This document shows, one piece after another, positions 10,843 through 22,300 of a stretch of DNA of 64,000 nt (the stretch's first letter is position 1; every line of letters begins with the position of its first letter). The stretch lies in assembly GCA_028583685.1 (NCBI GenBank), contig JAMXIF010000043.1:3693464-3757463 (forward strand), read 5' to 3'. This stretch comes from Petaurus breviceps papuanus. Lineage: Eukaryota > Chordata > Mammalia > Diprotodontia > Petauridae. Position numbers and translations under genes: made by a program. Under the pieces are notes generated by a model. It was not told the DNA's origin and did no database searches. It was given only the letters and a program-made list of their open reading frames with translations.

Positions 10843-11560
10843 TCACATTAAGAGGGATTCAATGGGCCCAAAATATAGCCTAAGTATGTACTAGAGGATA
10901 ACCTTACTTGGAAAATATAAGCTAGTTTCACTGTTTACCCTCCAGTACAATTTCACCTTGGGGAATCTCTTTGCAAATCTGTTTAATGTGCAGATTTAAA
11001 TGAAGAAACAGAGCCTGGTGTTGCCTGAAGTCTGCTAAATTTGGATATGTAAATGAATCCACAGGACTTGCTTGCCCTGTCTAAGTAGTCTCTAAAATCT
11101 CTCTTTGCATTTTCTCACTCATTCCCTAATTAAAAGGGTGTCTGGGTTGTAAGGTCAATTTTCCGCACACAGGCTCTTGCTTTTTATCTGTTTGGGGAAT
11201 GGTGGAAGACTCAGTAAATTAGAGAAGGTGTGATTGGTTCACCAGTAATTAAGAGATAAATACTTCTGGCAAATGGCTTCAGGCCATTAGCAGCCTGTGG
11301 GTGTGGAAATGTGTTCAGTATTCCAATGTAGAGAATTTTTACTAAGCCATGGCTCTCCTATAAATCAATTGATTTGTATGATGGCTTCCCATCTCTTGGC
11401 ATTAAAGTCTGATAAATAGCAAGTTGATAATGGTGATGATAAAGATAAGGACAGAGTAAAAAGGGAGCACATTTAAATGGAATAGAGAAGCCTTGAGGGT
11501 TAATCTGACTTGTTTGGAAGTGAAATAAAAGCTCCCCACACAATCCAATCCAAACTGTAA
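10843..11560. other. Repeat-poor stretch, possible conserved non-coding DNA
   Basis: From about 10950 to 11520 no recognisable SINE, LINE or LTR occurs, base composition is balanced and simple repeats are absent. It includes AT-core homeodomain-type sites (taattaag, caattgat). No convincing open frame or splice framework is seen. Its function is unknown. Confidence 0.3.
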
Positions 11561-12210
11561 CTAGTTTAATATTTACTTCAAGTCCTTTGGGAAGGAGATA
11601 GTTATAGATTTTTAGGAAATGGTAATGTTTATATAATTATATTATTTTATATTATATATATTTATATATATAATTATAATATTAAAAATACAAATCAAAT
11701 TAACTACTTCATCTTTGAATAATGACTCACTTTGGCCAGCCAAATTACCACAGCCAAATTACTAGTTTCTAGAGATCCGAAGTTAATACTTTCCTTAGGA
11801 TAGACACAGAAGTGATGATACTTGTGCAAGGAAAGAATTTAGGTTGGATCTGCAAGATATTCAAATACTTGGGAAACAAGAAAAATAAGGGCATCAATCA
11901 CCCATGTGTTTATAACTGCTACATTTATGTATTATGTAGCTCCAGCCCATTAATTAAAGAAAATAATGTTGCCACAACTTACAAAAACAAATGACATTTA
12001 TAAAACACTTTAAAGTTTGGAAAATAATTAATGTGCATTATAGGAATCACAGAGACCCATATACTCTGGAAATTGGAATAAAATCTGTGATGCCTAATAG
12101 GGATTGGCATCTCAATTAGGAGATATACAAGGTATGAAGTAAATAGCAAAAGATGGAGCTAGTATAGAAAGAATCTGACAAGCATCCATATTGCTTAGGA
12201 TAATAATATA
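11561..12210. other. Unassigned AT-rich sequence
   Basis: Contains an AT-only stretch around 11630-11700. Otherwise nothing recognised. Confidence 0.5.
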
Positions 12211-12214
12211 ATAG

Positions 12215-12375
12215 ATGGAGAATTCAGTAGGACCCTGGAGGCCATCTAGTTCAGTCTTCTTTTTACAGATGAGAAAATAAAGATAAATGAAAGAAGGGAA
12301 GCAACATACTCAAGGTCTTATAAGCAGTAAGTAGTAGGGACTCAGATTCTGTTCTGTCTCTTCAAGTTCAGATTT
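12215..12375 (-). mobile_element. MIR-type CORE-SINE, reverse strand
   Basis: The reverse complement of the MIR plan: 'ggccatctagttcagtcttc', 'ttttacagatgagaaaat', 'caaggtcttataagcag', 'ggactcagattctg'. Confidence 0.45.
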
Positions 12376-12424
12376 CAAATGCATTGTGTAAGGACTTTTT
12401 TCTTTATATTCATTTTGTATGTTA

Positions 12425-12570
12425 TTATATGTGTACATGTTGTCTCCCTAGGTAAAATATAAATCCATTAGTATACAGACTTTTATTTTCCTCTTTGTAT
12501 ATTCAGCAGCACCTCTTACAATATTTAGTGCATTGTAATATATAGTAGGTGCTTAATACTTGTTTCTTGA
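12425..12570 (+). mobile_element. L2 3' end
   Basis: 'tgttgtctccctaggtaaaa', then a decayed 'cttttattttcctctttgta', then 'tagtaggtgcttaatacttg', the LINE2 terminus. Confidence 0.45.
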
Positions 12571-12869
12571 TTGGAGATGCATATATACTGAACTTTGCTA
12601 ATGCTAAAGCTTTATATAATGTGAAACGTTATTGTTATCAATTTACTATGATGACCAGCATACTTTTGTTCCTAGAGAGGAACCTGACTATAATCCCTAA
12701 TCTTCTGAATAGTACTGAGAACAGATCATGTAAGATATAGTTTACTGGTTAAGAAGTCCATATTCAAATATAGACATTTAATTAAAAATATTTCCTGAAT
12801 GTTCACCTTGTATCTCTCATCATACTTGTAGTTTTGTGTCTATAAGAGAAACAAAACAAAACAAAGATA

Positions 12870-12985
12870 AAACCCATGAGGCAGGTGCTACTATATAGAT
12901 GAAACTGATTCTGAGAGAGGTTAAGTGACTTGCCCCTCTAATAAGTGGTTAAGGCAGAATTTGAATTTAGGTCAGGACAGCCAAC
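12870..12985 (-). mobile_element. MIR-type CORE-SINE fragment, reverse strand
   Basis: 'ggcaggtgctactatatag', 'gagagaggttaagtgacttg', 'gaatttgaatttaggtcag': the reverse of the MIR core. Confidence 0.5.
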
Positions 12986-12999
12986 TCTACAATGAAAAT

Positions 13000-13590
13000 T
13001 TAAGACAAAAAAAGTTTAGAAAGATAAGATAGTATTGATGAAGAAGTATAAAGTATGAAAAGGACATGAAAAGGGAAAGCAAAGGTCAGAGGGCATTCCA
13101 TGTTGTGGAAAATAACATAAGTTAAAAATAAAAAAGACACTTATACAATTAAATTTTCCCTGGGTGGATGGGGGTGTTTAGTCTTTGGGAGAAGGGGGCC
13201 CAGATGATCATTTAAAGCCGCAGGTTAGAGGAATCAACTTTTATGCAAAAAGTGGAATGAACTAAAGTTAACAAGAAGGCAACTAGAGGACAAACTTTAA
13301 AAATCAAATAAAAAGCCATACAGAGAAAATGTAAGAAAATTAATTTCCAGAGTCTTTGAATTCCTAAGGTGTCCAGAGAGAGGAGTGAGGCAAGTTTATT
13401 TTTCAGGATAGAGAGTTTGAAGTCCAGAGGGATAATCCTTTCAATGGTCATACAGAATTTCCTTATATAAGACCTGAGGAGTAGAGAAGAAGACTTTGGA
13501 TGTATTTAATGGACATTAAAAGTATAGAATCTGTTAAAACCAAGTCTTTTATATATATATGTACACATATGCACACACACATGCACAGAA
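13000..13590. other. Unassigned sequence
   Basis: Mostly unrecognised, with a short ATATAT/CACACA run at 13548-13585. No supported gene. Frames of 72-79 codons on the minus strand show no known domain. Confidence 0.45.
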
Positions 13591-13599
13591 TAAAATAAC

Positions 13600-14075
13600 C
13601 TGTGAAGAAGGGCACTGCACTGGGAGGATCAGAAAAAGTTTCATGTGGAAATTGCCATTTGAGTAATTTTGGAGGAAACAAAAGAAGTAAAAGGGGAATG
13701 TATTTTAACTTTGGACAGCCCCATATAGACCCAAAGACAGAAGATGGAGTATCATGTGTGAAGTAACAAGGATCTTATTTTAGCTGAACTACAGAGTAAT
13801 TGAAGGAGAACAATGTATAATGAGATTGAAAACATTGGTTGAGGCTAGTTTCTGTCTTTAAGGTCTTTAAGACTTTAAAAGCCAAACAGAGGACTACATT
13901 TGATTTTAAAGACAAAAGGGACATGTTTTTGTTTATTGAATTGGGAAATGACCTGATCAGAAGTTTACTTTAGGAAAATCACTTTAGCAGTTGTGTGGAA
14001 GATGACTGAAAAGAGAAGAGACATCAAGGAGTAAGACAAATTAAGAGTCTATTGTGATAACTCCATCATACAGTA
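13600..14075 (-). mobile_element. L2 LINE ORF/3' fragment, reverse strand
   Basis: The reverse complement of the L2 coding region. Landmarks are 'agtttcatgtggaaattgcc', 'gatggagtatcatgtgtgaa', 'gccaaacagaggactacatt', 'gacctgatcagaagtttact' and 'ggaaaatcactttagcagtt'. The reading frame is destroyed. Confidence 0.55.
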
Positions 14076-14089
14076 AAAATAAAAATTTG

Positions 14090-15020
14090 TAGTGAGTCAT
14101 TTTTTTCTAGTGTTGAGCACCACAAGGAAGACAACAGAGAGACTTGAGGATAATAGGGAAAGGGTTCAGCCAGAAAAAGCCATGTGGAGCACTGTACCAC
14201 AGGTCAAGGCTATGTACAAGAGGAAGAAAGGGTACAAAATACAGGATCCTGAGCTCAGCATCAACGGCCACCTGACAGCTCTGCCAAACACTACTCAGTT
14301 GCAGGTCAAAGACTCAGGGCAGAACAAAGAGACCACTTGTGCTTTGGCATCATATCCCAGATTGAGACCAAAGAGAAGACTACAAGTCTATAACTTTGAA
14401 CCAGCATAGCTTTCCAACTGGTTATAGTGACTGAGAAGTGGCTAGGTGACTCAGTGGATAGAGCCCTGGGCTTGGAATCAGGAAGACCTGAGTTCAAATC
14501 TGGCTCAGATGCTTACTAGCTTTGTGATCTTAGGTAAGTCACTTAGCTCTATTTACCTCAGTTTTCTCATCTGTAAAATGAGCTGAACAAAAAGGCAAGC
14601 CACTACAGTATCTTTGCCAAGAAAATATCATGGAGAGTACTAACATGCTATGATTGATGAGATCCTAAAGAGTTGAACAGGATTGAATAATAACAAATAG
14701 TGTGTTCAGCAGCAGTACCATGGAATTACAATCAGGGGCAAGTCCAGAGGTGTGTTGTTCAGACCCAAACCCAGTTCAAAATATTTAGAAACTCACAGTA
14801 GGATGGCAGTGATAGATTTTGTATTGGGTCATACTACTTTGAAGGCACTGAAAGATTTCAGATCTCCAACCTGAGTTTTTTTTTAGAGATCTTGGAATAA
14901 CACAAAACTTAATACCTTAAGAAAACAGTAAAATAACCAGTTAAGTCATATCCTCCCAAAGGGTACAGAATTTGGATAATATATACACAAGTTCTTAAGC
15001 TAGAAAACAGGCTGGAAGAA
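14090..15020 (+). mobile_element. L1 5' UTR (interrupted by Mar1)
   Basis: The blocks 14090-14437 and 14699-15020 flank a Mar1 and resemble marsupial L1 5' UTR: 'ctgtaccacaggtcaaggc', 'gacagctctgccaaacacta', 'gcagtaccatggaattacaa', 'aagctagaaaacaggctgga'. A chance open frame of 105 codons (14092-14409) lies in it and has no known domain. Confidence 0.5.
14437..14698 (+). mobile_element. Mar1 CORE-SINE, near full length
   Basis: tRNA-like head ('gtggctaggtgactcagtgg', 'gagttcaaatctggctcaga'), core ('ctcagttttctcatctgtaa') and RTE-like tail ('cagtatctttgccaagaaaa', 'aagagttgaacaggattgaa'), ending in an ACAAAT-type tail. It is inserted in the L1 5' UTR. Confidence 0.85.
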
Positions 15021-15460
15021 TATATAAACAAAAAGATGTCTATTATACATGGTTCTTTTGAAAAGGATGTTCAATTTGCAAATTAGGAGAAAATGACTCT
15101 AAAACATCTATGAGGAAAGCACAAAGGAATACACAGCTTAGTCACAAGATCAACTAGAATTCCAAGTGCAGAGGAAGCAAGAATTTTAAAAGGAGCTAAT
15201 ATTTTATTTCAAATGAAATGAGAACCTTAGTGGGTTAAAAATGTGGAGTAAAATGAGCATTTGGCAGCCTGGCAAGAGAAGTACAAAACTTGACCCAATA
15301 AACTACATGAAAATCAAAATGGATCAGAGAATTTTATGAAATGAGACATATTAAAACACAATGAAAAGACTGGGAAAATGGTAGAAAATAGAAAGTATCA
15401 TATTAAAAACAAATGACCTTTAAAATAGATGGAGGAGATATTTAAGAATCATTACACTAC
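15020..15460 (+). pseudogene. L1 ORF1, 5' half, cut by HAL1
   Basis: The sequence continues the L1 from its 5' UTR into ORF1. The coiled-coil region is badly decayed (stops and shifts). Just before the break, one frame reads KNRWRRYL and another RIIT, corresponding to the ENRSRRDNLRIIGLPE signature of the ORF1 RNA-binding domain. The HAL1 begins at 15461 in the middle of that signature. The rest of ORF1 is absent on the far side. Confidence 0.55.
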
Positions 15461-16186
15461 GGGGGTGGATGCAAGATGGTGGCATAGAATCAGGAAGATT
15501 CCCTGTGCTCCCTCCATAACCACCTCAAATACCTATAAAAATGACTCTAAGCAAACTTTAGGGCTATAGGACCCACAAACTAACAGAGAGAAACAAACCT
15601 CCCGCTGAAGGCAGCCTGGAAGGTTGGCAGGAAGCATCCATTGCAGTGTGCTGGGAGCAGAGTCCAGCCCCATGTGAGCCTAAGGTTTTAGCCTCAGGGC
15701 AGCCTGACCAGCCCTGGCTAGAAGGACATCTGGAGAGTAGATCACCAGGAACTGTGGCCGTTTACAGAATTATCAATCCATAAATGCCAAAGACAAAGTG
15801 AGCATTCAGTATGGACTTTGTAGGAACAGGGGGTCTGTGAGTGTGATCCGACCTCTGGTCCTGGAGAGAGAAGCTGCTGAGGTGCTGTGGCTTCAGGCAC
15901 ATGACTGCTTCAGAGCTCCTGGCCTGCAGATTGTAGGGGGACCAAGCAACAAGTCTGAGGGGTAATCACTCTTGCTTTAACCTGCTTGGATCTGGATTGC
16001 TTTCTAGGGTGGCAGTCCTTGGGTGTGTGACCAGTGAGCCAGAGCATGTGAAGGCTTCAGAGAAGGCAGCCAACTAATAGATCCAGCAGCTGTGAAAACC
16101 CCAGTGATTTGGGACAAAGCTCTCCTCTCTGGAAGCAAAGTTCTACTGGGGCAAAAAGCTCAAAAGTCAAGTAATTGAGGGGCAAC

Positions 16187-17246
16187 ATGAGCAAGCAAAG
16201 GAAGCAAAGAAAGGACAGCAATCTGATTTTAGACTCCTACTTTGGGGACAAAAAGGATCAAAGCATGGAACAGGAGGAAGACAACCAAGTCAGAACACAT
16301 GCACCAAAAGCTTCCAAGAAAAATATGAACTCGCTAGAGGCCATAGAGGAACTTAAGAAGGATTTTGAGCACCAAATAAGAGAAGTGGAGGAAAAATTGG
16401 GAAGAGAAATGAGAATGATGCAAAAAATCATGAAAAGAGAGTCAACAACCTGAGTGAAGAAAATAACACCTTAAAAATAGACTAACTCAAATGGCAGAAC
16501 AGGCTCAAAAAACCAACGAGGAGAAGAATACCTTCAAAAGCTGAATTTGCCAGATAGAAAAAGAATCTCAAAAGCTCACGAAGAGAATAACTCCTTCAGA
16601 ATTAGATTGGAGCAAATGGAAGCTAGTGACTTTAAAAGAAATCAAGATACTATTAAACAGATCCAAACAAATGAAAAAAATAGAAAGGCAATGTGAAATA
16701 TCTCATTGGAAAAATAAAAAACACTGACCTGGAAAATAGATCCAGGAGACACAATTAAAAAATTATTGGATTACCTGAAAGCCATGATCAAAAAAAGAAC
16801 CTAGGAACCATCCTTCAAGAAATTTGCAAGGAAAATTGCCCTGATGTTTTAGAACCAGAGGGCAAAATAGAGGTTGGAAGAATCCACCAATCACCACCCG
16901 AACAAGATCCCCAAAAGAAAACTCCTAGGAATATTTTAACCAGGTTCCAGAGTTCCCAGATCAAGGAGAAAATATTACAAGCAGTCAAGAATAATCTATT
17001 TAAATATTGTGTAAATACAAGCAAGATAACACAGGATATGGCAGCTTCTACACTGAGGGACTGAGGGCTTGGAATATGATATTCTTGAGGTCAAAGGAGC
17101 TGGGATTAAAATCAAGTATCACCTACCCAGCAAAACTGAGTATCATGTTTCAGGGGAAAATATGGTTATTCAACGGAATAGAGGACTTTGAAGCATTCTT
17201 GATGAAAAAAACAGAGCTGAATAGAAAATTTGACATTCAGATATAG
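16187..17246 (+). pseudogene. HAL1 ORF1 (L1 ORF1p-like), broken
   Basis: The start is chosen at the ATG giving MSKQRKQRK. The open N-terminal part (to 16453) holds an acidic stretch and a coiled coil (EELKKDFEHQIREVEEKLGR). The middle RNA-binding core at about 16740-16900 is recognisable but spread over frames (ENRSRR, IGLPESHD, NCPDVLEPEGKIE). The C-terminal domain at 17007-17246 is open again, reading GYGSFYTEGLRAWNMIF, YPAKLSIMFQGKIW and a terminal NRKFDIQI. About 353 codons agree with L1 ORF1p. Frame shifts in the middle make it non-functional. Confidence 0.8.
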
Positions 17247-17349
17247 GAAGAGAAACATGAGAAGATAAACTATTTACATTCCTACATGGAAAAATGATAA
17301 TTGTAACTTATGAAACTTTTCTCAGTATGAGTGTAGTTGAAGGGAATAT

Positions 17350-17480
17350 AAATGTGTATATATGTGTGTGTGTACATACATACATATCTATATATGTGGG
17401 TCTGTACACATACATATATATGTCTATATAGGAGTGTATATGGGCATATGAATACATATGTGAATGTGTGTATATATGTG
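17350..17480. repeat. ATAC/GTGT-type degenerate microsatellite within HAL1
   Basis: TATATGTGTG, TACATACA and ATATATGTC units. Its position matches the shorter repeat at 5160-5245 of the other HAL1 copy. Confidence 0.75.
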
Positions 17481-18972
17481 TTCAGGTAAAAATAGACAGA
17501 GGGCACCAATTGAATAGGAAGGGATGATAATTAAAAGGTGTAATTGAGAGGTAAGAGAGGAATATAATGAGAGGAGATGGGGAGAGACAGAATGGGATAA
17601 ATTATCTCATATAGAAGAGGCAAGGGGAAACTGTTACAATGGAGGGGAAGAATAGAACAGCAAAAGGGGATGGGTCAACCTTACTGTCATTCATTGAATT
17701 TGGCTTAGGGAGGGAATAACATACACTCTAAATAGGGTACCTCACCCTACAGAAGAGTAAGGGAAAGGGGATGAGAGGAGATGGAGGGGATGGCAGGTAG
17801 GGGGGAGGGAAGTCAGAAGCACACTTTTGAAAAGGTATAGGGTCAAAGTAGAGAATAGAACAAGTGGCATTTGGGATAGGATGAAGAGAAATATAGTCAG
17901 TCTTTCAAAATATATCTACTATGGAAAGGTTTTGCATAGGTACACATGTACAATCTCTATTAAATTGCTTATCTTCCCAGTAAGGGTGGGTGATGAAGGA
18001 GGAAGGGAAAGAATCTGGAACTCAAAGTTTTAAAATCAAATATTAAAAAAATATATATTATAATAATTATTATTTTTACCTGAAACTGGGGAAGAAGATA
18101 TCCAGGCACTGGGGCATAGAGATCCATCTTGCCCTACTGGAAAGTAAGAGGGGGGATGGGATGTGGGAGGATATAGGATAGAGGACATTGGGGGAAGGAG
18201 TATACATTGGGATCGCTGTTTTGGGGTGGTGGGTGGTGAATGGAAGGGGAGAAAATTTGTAACTCAAAATCTTGTGGAAATGAATGATGTAAACTAAAAA
18301 CAAACAAAATTTAATTTAAAAATTTGAATAGAAATCAAGTAATATAATGCAAAAGACTGAGTGGGTTAAAGAAAAAAATCAGAGAAACAATCAGTAATTT
18401 CATAAAGGGGAATGTTGATAATGAGACAAAATATCAAAATTTTGGGGATACATCCAAAGCAGTATTTAGGGGAAATTTTATATCTCTAAATGTTTACAAC
18501 AATAAAAAAAAATAGAAAGAGTGAATCAATGACTTGGGCATGAACTTAAAAAAAAGCTAAAAAAAGTCAAAAGTAAAAATCCAAATTAAACACTAAATAG
18601 AAATCCAGAGAATAAAAAAATTAAAGGAATCATTAACAAAACTGGCAGTAAAGTAAATAGAACTAAGAACTGGTTTTATGAAAATATAAGTAAACACTGG
18701 TTAATTTGATTTTTAAAGAAAGAAAAATTAACACTAACAAAAAATCAAAAAAGTAAATGCACTACCAATAAAGATGAAAGCAAATCACTTATTTGGAGCT
18801 TTTTTTATCCAAGCATATGACAATAAAACTGACAATCTAAGTGATATGAATGAATACTTTCAAAAATATGAATTGCTGAGTTTTACAGAGAAGATAGAAT
18901 ACTTGAATAGCACTATCTTAGGGGAAAAAAATGAACAAGCTATCGATGAGTTCCCTTAAGAAAAAAAAATCT

Positions 18973-19158
18973 GGGGTGGCTAGGTGGAGCAGTGAATAGA
19001 GCACTGGCCCTGGAGTCAGAAGCACCTGAGTTCAAATCCGGCCTCAGACATTTAACACAACAACTAGCCGTGTGACCTTGTGCAAGTCACTTAACCCCAA
19101 TTGCCCTACCTTCCCGCTCCCAAAAGCAAAATAAATGTCTTTCTTTAAAATAAAAAAA
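18973..19158 (+). mobile_element. Poly(A) marsupial SINE (SINE-1_MD/WSINE-like), full length
   Basis: tRNA-derived head 'ggggtggctaggtggagcag' and A/B-box-like parts ('gagttcaaatccggcctcag'), the end 'gtcacttaaccccaattgcc', then an A-rich tail. Duplicated target 'aagaaaaaaaaatct' / 'aagaaaaaaatact' flanks it in the L1 ORF2. The A-rich tail fits L1 mobilisation. Confidence 0.85.
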
Positions 19159-20776
19159 GAAAAAAATACTCAGCAACAAATGCATTTACAAGTGAATTTT
19201 AAAACATATTTAAAGATTAACTTCAGTTCTATATAAACTATTAAAAAACAAGTACTGCCAAATTCTTTCTATGACATAACGTGTTTTTAACCCTTAAGCC
19301 AGAGAGAGCAAAACCAGAAGGAAGAAAAATAGGTCATTTTCCTAAATGAATATTGATGCAAAAATTAATAAATTAATATCAAGAACATTACAGCAATAAA
19401 TCACGAAAGATCACACACTATGATCAGGTGATATATTTACCAGGAATGTGGAGCTGGTTCAATATTAGGAAAATTAAAGTAAAACATAATCGACTATATC
19501 AATAACTAAAACCACAAAAATCATACAATTATCTGAACAGATTCAGGAAAAATGTATAACAAAGGATAACACTCATTCCATTAAAAACACTAGAAAGAAC
19601 AGGAATAAACAATGATATGATCAAAATAATAAGTAGCATTGATTTAAAACCAACAGTAAGCATTATATGCAATGGGGATAAGCTGGAAGTCTTCTCAATA
19701 AATCAGGGTGGTGTAAGGATGTTTATTATCACTACTATACAGTATTGTACTACAAATAAGACAAGAAAAATAAATTGAACAAACAGGAATAGGGAGCAAT
19801 GAAATGAAACTCACTTTTTTTTGAGATAATATGACATGCTAAGGGAACACTAAAAAATGAACTTACAAAACTTGTTGAAATAGTTAGCAACTTTTCATTA
19901 TTGCAGGATATAAAGTAAACCCACATAAATCATTAGAATGTTGATATGTTACAAATAAATATCAACATGGAAAAATGGAAAGAGAAATTCTATTTAAAGT
20001 AAGTATAGAAAATGTAAAATTCATGGGAGTCTACCTGCCAAGACAAACCCAGGAACTATATGAATATAAATACAAAATACTTTTCACATACATAGAGATA
20101 GACCTAAACATCTAGAAAAAAATTAATTGCTCACTGGTTGGTGAAAACAATATAAACATGAAAATTCCACATAAATTAAATACATATTCAGTGTTATACC
20201 AATCAAACTGCCAAAGAATTATTTTATTGTTCTAGGAAAAATAATAACAAAATTCATCTGGAAGATACATACATACATGTTTGTACGCACATTTATGTGT
20301 GTATATATATGTATAGTAAATCAATGAAGAAAAATATAAAAGAAGGTGGCCTAGCAGTATCAGATTTCAAACAAGATTACAATGAGGCAGTCATCAAAAT
20401 AATCTGTTACAAGGTAAGAAATAGAAGGGTGTGTCAGTGGAATAAATTAGGTACAGAATACACAATAGTAAATAATCATAATAATCTAATGTTTGATATA
20501 TCCAAAGAGTAAAGCTCTGGGGCAAACATTTCACTATTTGACAAGAATAGCTTGGTGAAACTGGAGAAGTGTTTAGTAGAAAGTAGGTTTAGACCAATAT
20601 CTCATGCCATATGCCAAGATAAGGTCAACATGGGTAAAAGACTTAGACAAAAAAAAGGTGTTATAAGAAAATTAGAAAAATATGGAAATTTTCACATCAT
20701 TTTTATGGTTGGGGAAGAATTAATGACAAAAAGACAGCTATAGAGGCCAGAGGAAGTATAATGGATAATTTTTATG

Positions 20777-21025
20777 ATTGTTTATTCATTTTTTCAGTCA
20801 TATTAAACTCTTTATGACCCCATATGAGATTTTCTTGGCAAAGATACTGGTGTGGTTTTCCATTTTCTTCACCAGTTCATTTTGCTGATGAGGAAATTGA
20901 GGAAACCAGGGTTAAGGGACTTATTCAGGATCACACAGTTAGTAACCGTCTGAGACTGATTTTGAATTCAGGTCTTTATGACTTCAAGTTTGTTGCTGTA
21001 ACTACTGTTTGACTGAACTGCTCCA
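20777..21025 (-). mobile_element. Mar1 CORE-SINE, reverse strand, inside L1
   Basis: The reverse plan: tail 'tttcttggcaaagatactgg', core 'gatgaggaaattgaggaaac' and 'ggatcacacagttagta', then a degraded tRNA-like head near 21000. Confidence 0.75.
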
Positions 21026-21314
21026 AAATAACTAAACACCAAGATTCCACTGAGATTTTGGTTACATGAATTAAAAAGTTTTTTCACAAACAAAACTGAT
21101 GTAGAAAAAATTTTGAGGGAATTGAGAAACTGGGGGGAACATGGCAAATTTCTCTGATGAAGACTTCATTTCTTAACATGAAAAACATTAAGTAAATTTG
21201 GAAAATTATGTATATGTCATTCCCCACTTGATAAATGGTCTAGGGATATGAACAGACAGTTTAAAGAAGAAGAAATTGAAAATACCTGTAGTCATATAAA
21301 AAATGCACTAAATA

Positions 21315-21460
21315 CAGTGAATAGAGAACTGGCCCTGGAGTCAGGAGGACCTGAGTTCAAATCCAGCCTCAGACCCTTAACAGTTACTAGTTGTGTGACC
21401 TTTGGTAAGTCACTTAAGCGCCAATTTCCCTGCCTTCCCCTTTCCAAAAAAAAATGCACA
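21315..21460 (+). mobile_element. Poly(A) marsupial SINE, 5' truncated
   Basis: It begins inside the tRNA-like head ('cagtgaatagagaactggcc') and ends with 'cacttaagcgccaatttccc' and an A-run. The 12-base word 'aatgcactaaat' occurs at 21302-21313 and again at 21463-21474, consistent with a target duplication. Confidence 0.8.
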
Positions 21461-22300
21461 ATAATGCACTAAATCATTACTGATAAGAGGGATACAAATT
21501 AAAATAACACTGAGGTACCACCTTACATGTATCAGATTGCCTAATATGACAGAAAAAGAAAATGACAAACGTTAGACAAGATGTGGAAACATAGGAACAC
21601 TGATGCACCCATTGATGGGGTTGTGAACTGGTCCTACTATTCTGGAGAACAAAGGGATATAAATCTGTGTATACCTTTTCACCCAGCAATATCCCTACAA
21701 GATCAATATCCCAAAGAGTTCAAAGAAAAAGGAAAAGGATTGATATGTTAAAAAAAATTTATAGCAGCTCTTTTAGTGGTGCAAAAAATTGGAAATTAAA
21801 GAGATGTCCATTAATTGAGGAATGACTGAAGAAGTTGTGGTATATGTTGCTAATGGACCACTATTGTACTATATGAAATGATGAGCAGAATGGTTTCAGA
21901 AAGTTGTGGGAGGACTTGTATCAACTGATGCAGAGAGAAGAATGTAGAACCAGGAGATCAATGTATGTGGTAAAAGCAATACTATAACAATGATTAAATG
22001 TGAAAGATTTAGCTACTCTAATCAATATAATTATCCTAGGTAATTCTCAAAGACTCATGAAGAAAAATACTATCCACCTTTAGAGAGAGAATTGATGACC
22101 TCTGACTTCAATATATACACATGTGTTTGTGTATGTGTATATAATGTATACATACATATTTTATTTTACTTTTTTGCAACATGGTGAAAATGAATAATTT
22201 TGTATGATTTCATATGTATTATTACTTGTCCTCACAGTGGATGGTAGATGGACTTATGGGAGTATGAGAATTTGGAACTCAAAATAAAAAAAAATGATTG

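Larger units (their letters stand above)
15461..18320 (+). mobile_element. HAL1 (half-L1) retrotransposon, whole length
   Basis: It opens with 'gggggtggatgcaagatggt', the L1-type 5' terminus. A 5' UTR follows to 16186, then ORF1 at 16187-17246, then a long purine-rich 3' region with an ATAC/GTGT microsatellite (17350-17480), and the L1-like terminal segment 'aatttgtaactcaaaatctt' near 18255 with an A-rich end. No ORF2 is present. Length and order match the copy at 4251-7123. No target duplication is visible: the left flank is L1 ORF1 and the right flank L1 ORF2, suggesting a later deletion at or near the right junction. Confidence 0.75.
18321..22300 (+). mobile_element. L1 LINE: broken ORF2 and 3' UTR, interrupted by three SINEs
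   Basis: It resumes at the post-endonuclease linker of ORF2 ('gactgagtgggttaaag'). Identifiable segments are the linker at 18774-18959 (ending near 'gagttccctt'), RT fingers and palm at 19190-19700 ('ggagctggttcaatattagg'), and a degraded catalytic box near 19815 where the FADD signature is no longer readable. An open piece at 20341-20512 reads EGGLAVSDF and VRNRRVCQWNKLG. A C-terminal region at 21240-21900 ('gttgtggtatatgttgctaa') follows, then a 3' UTR ending at about 22290 with 'aatttggaactcaaaat' and an A-run. Stops are frequent. SINE-1 copies (18973, 21315) and a reverse Mar1 (20777) interrupt it. Confidence 0.8.

Noticed and set aside
14092-14409. A 105-codon frame, Lys/Arg-rich
   Set aside because: It sits in sequence that reads as L1 5' UTR, is interrupted by no splice framework and matches no known protein.
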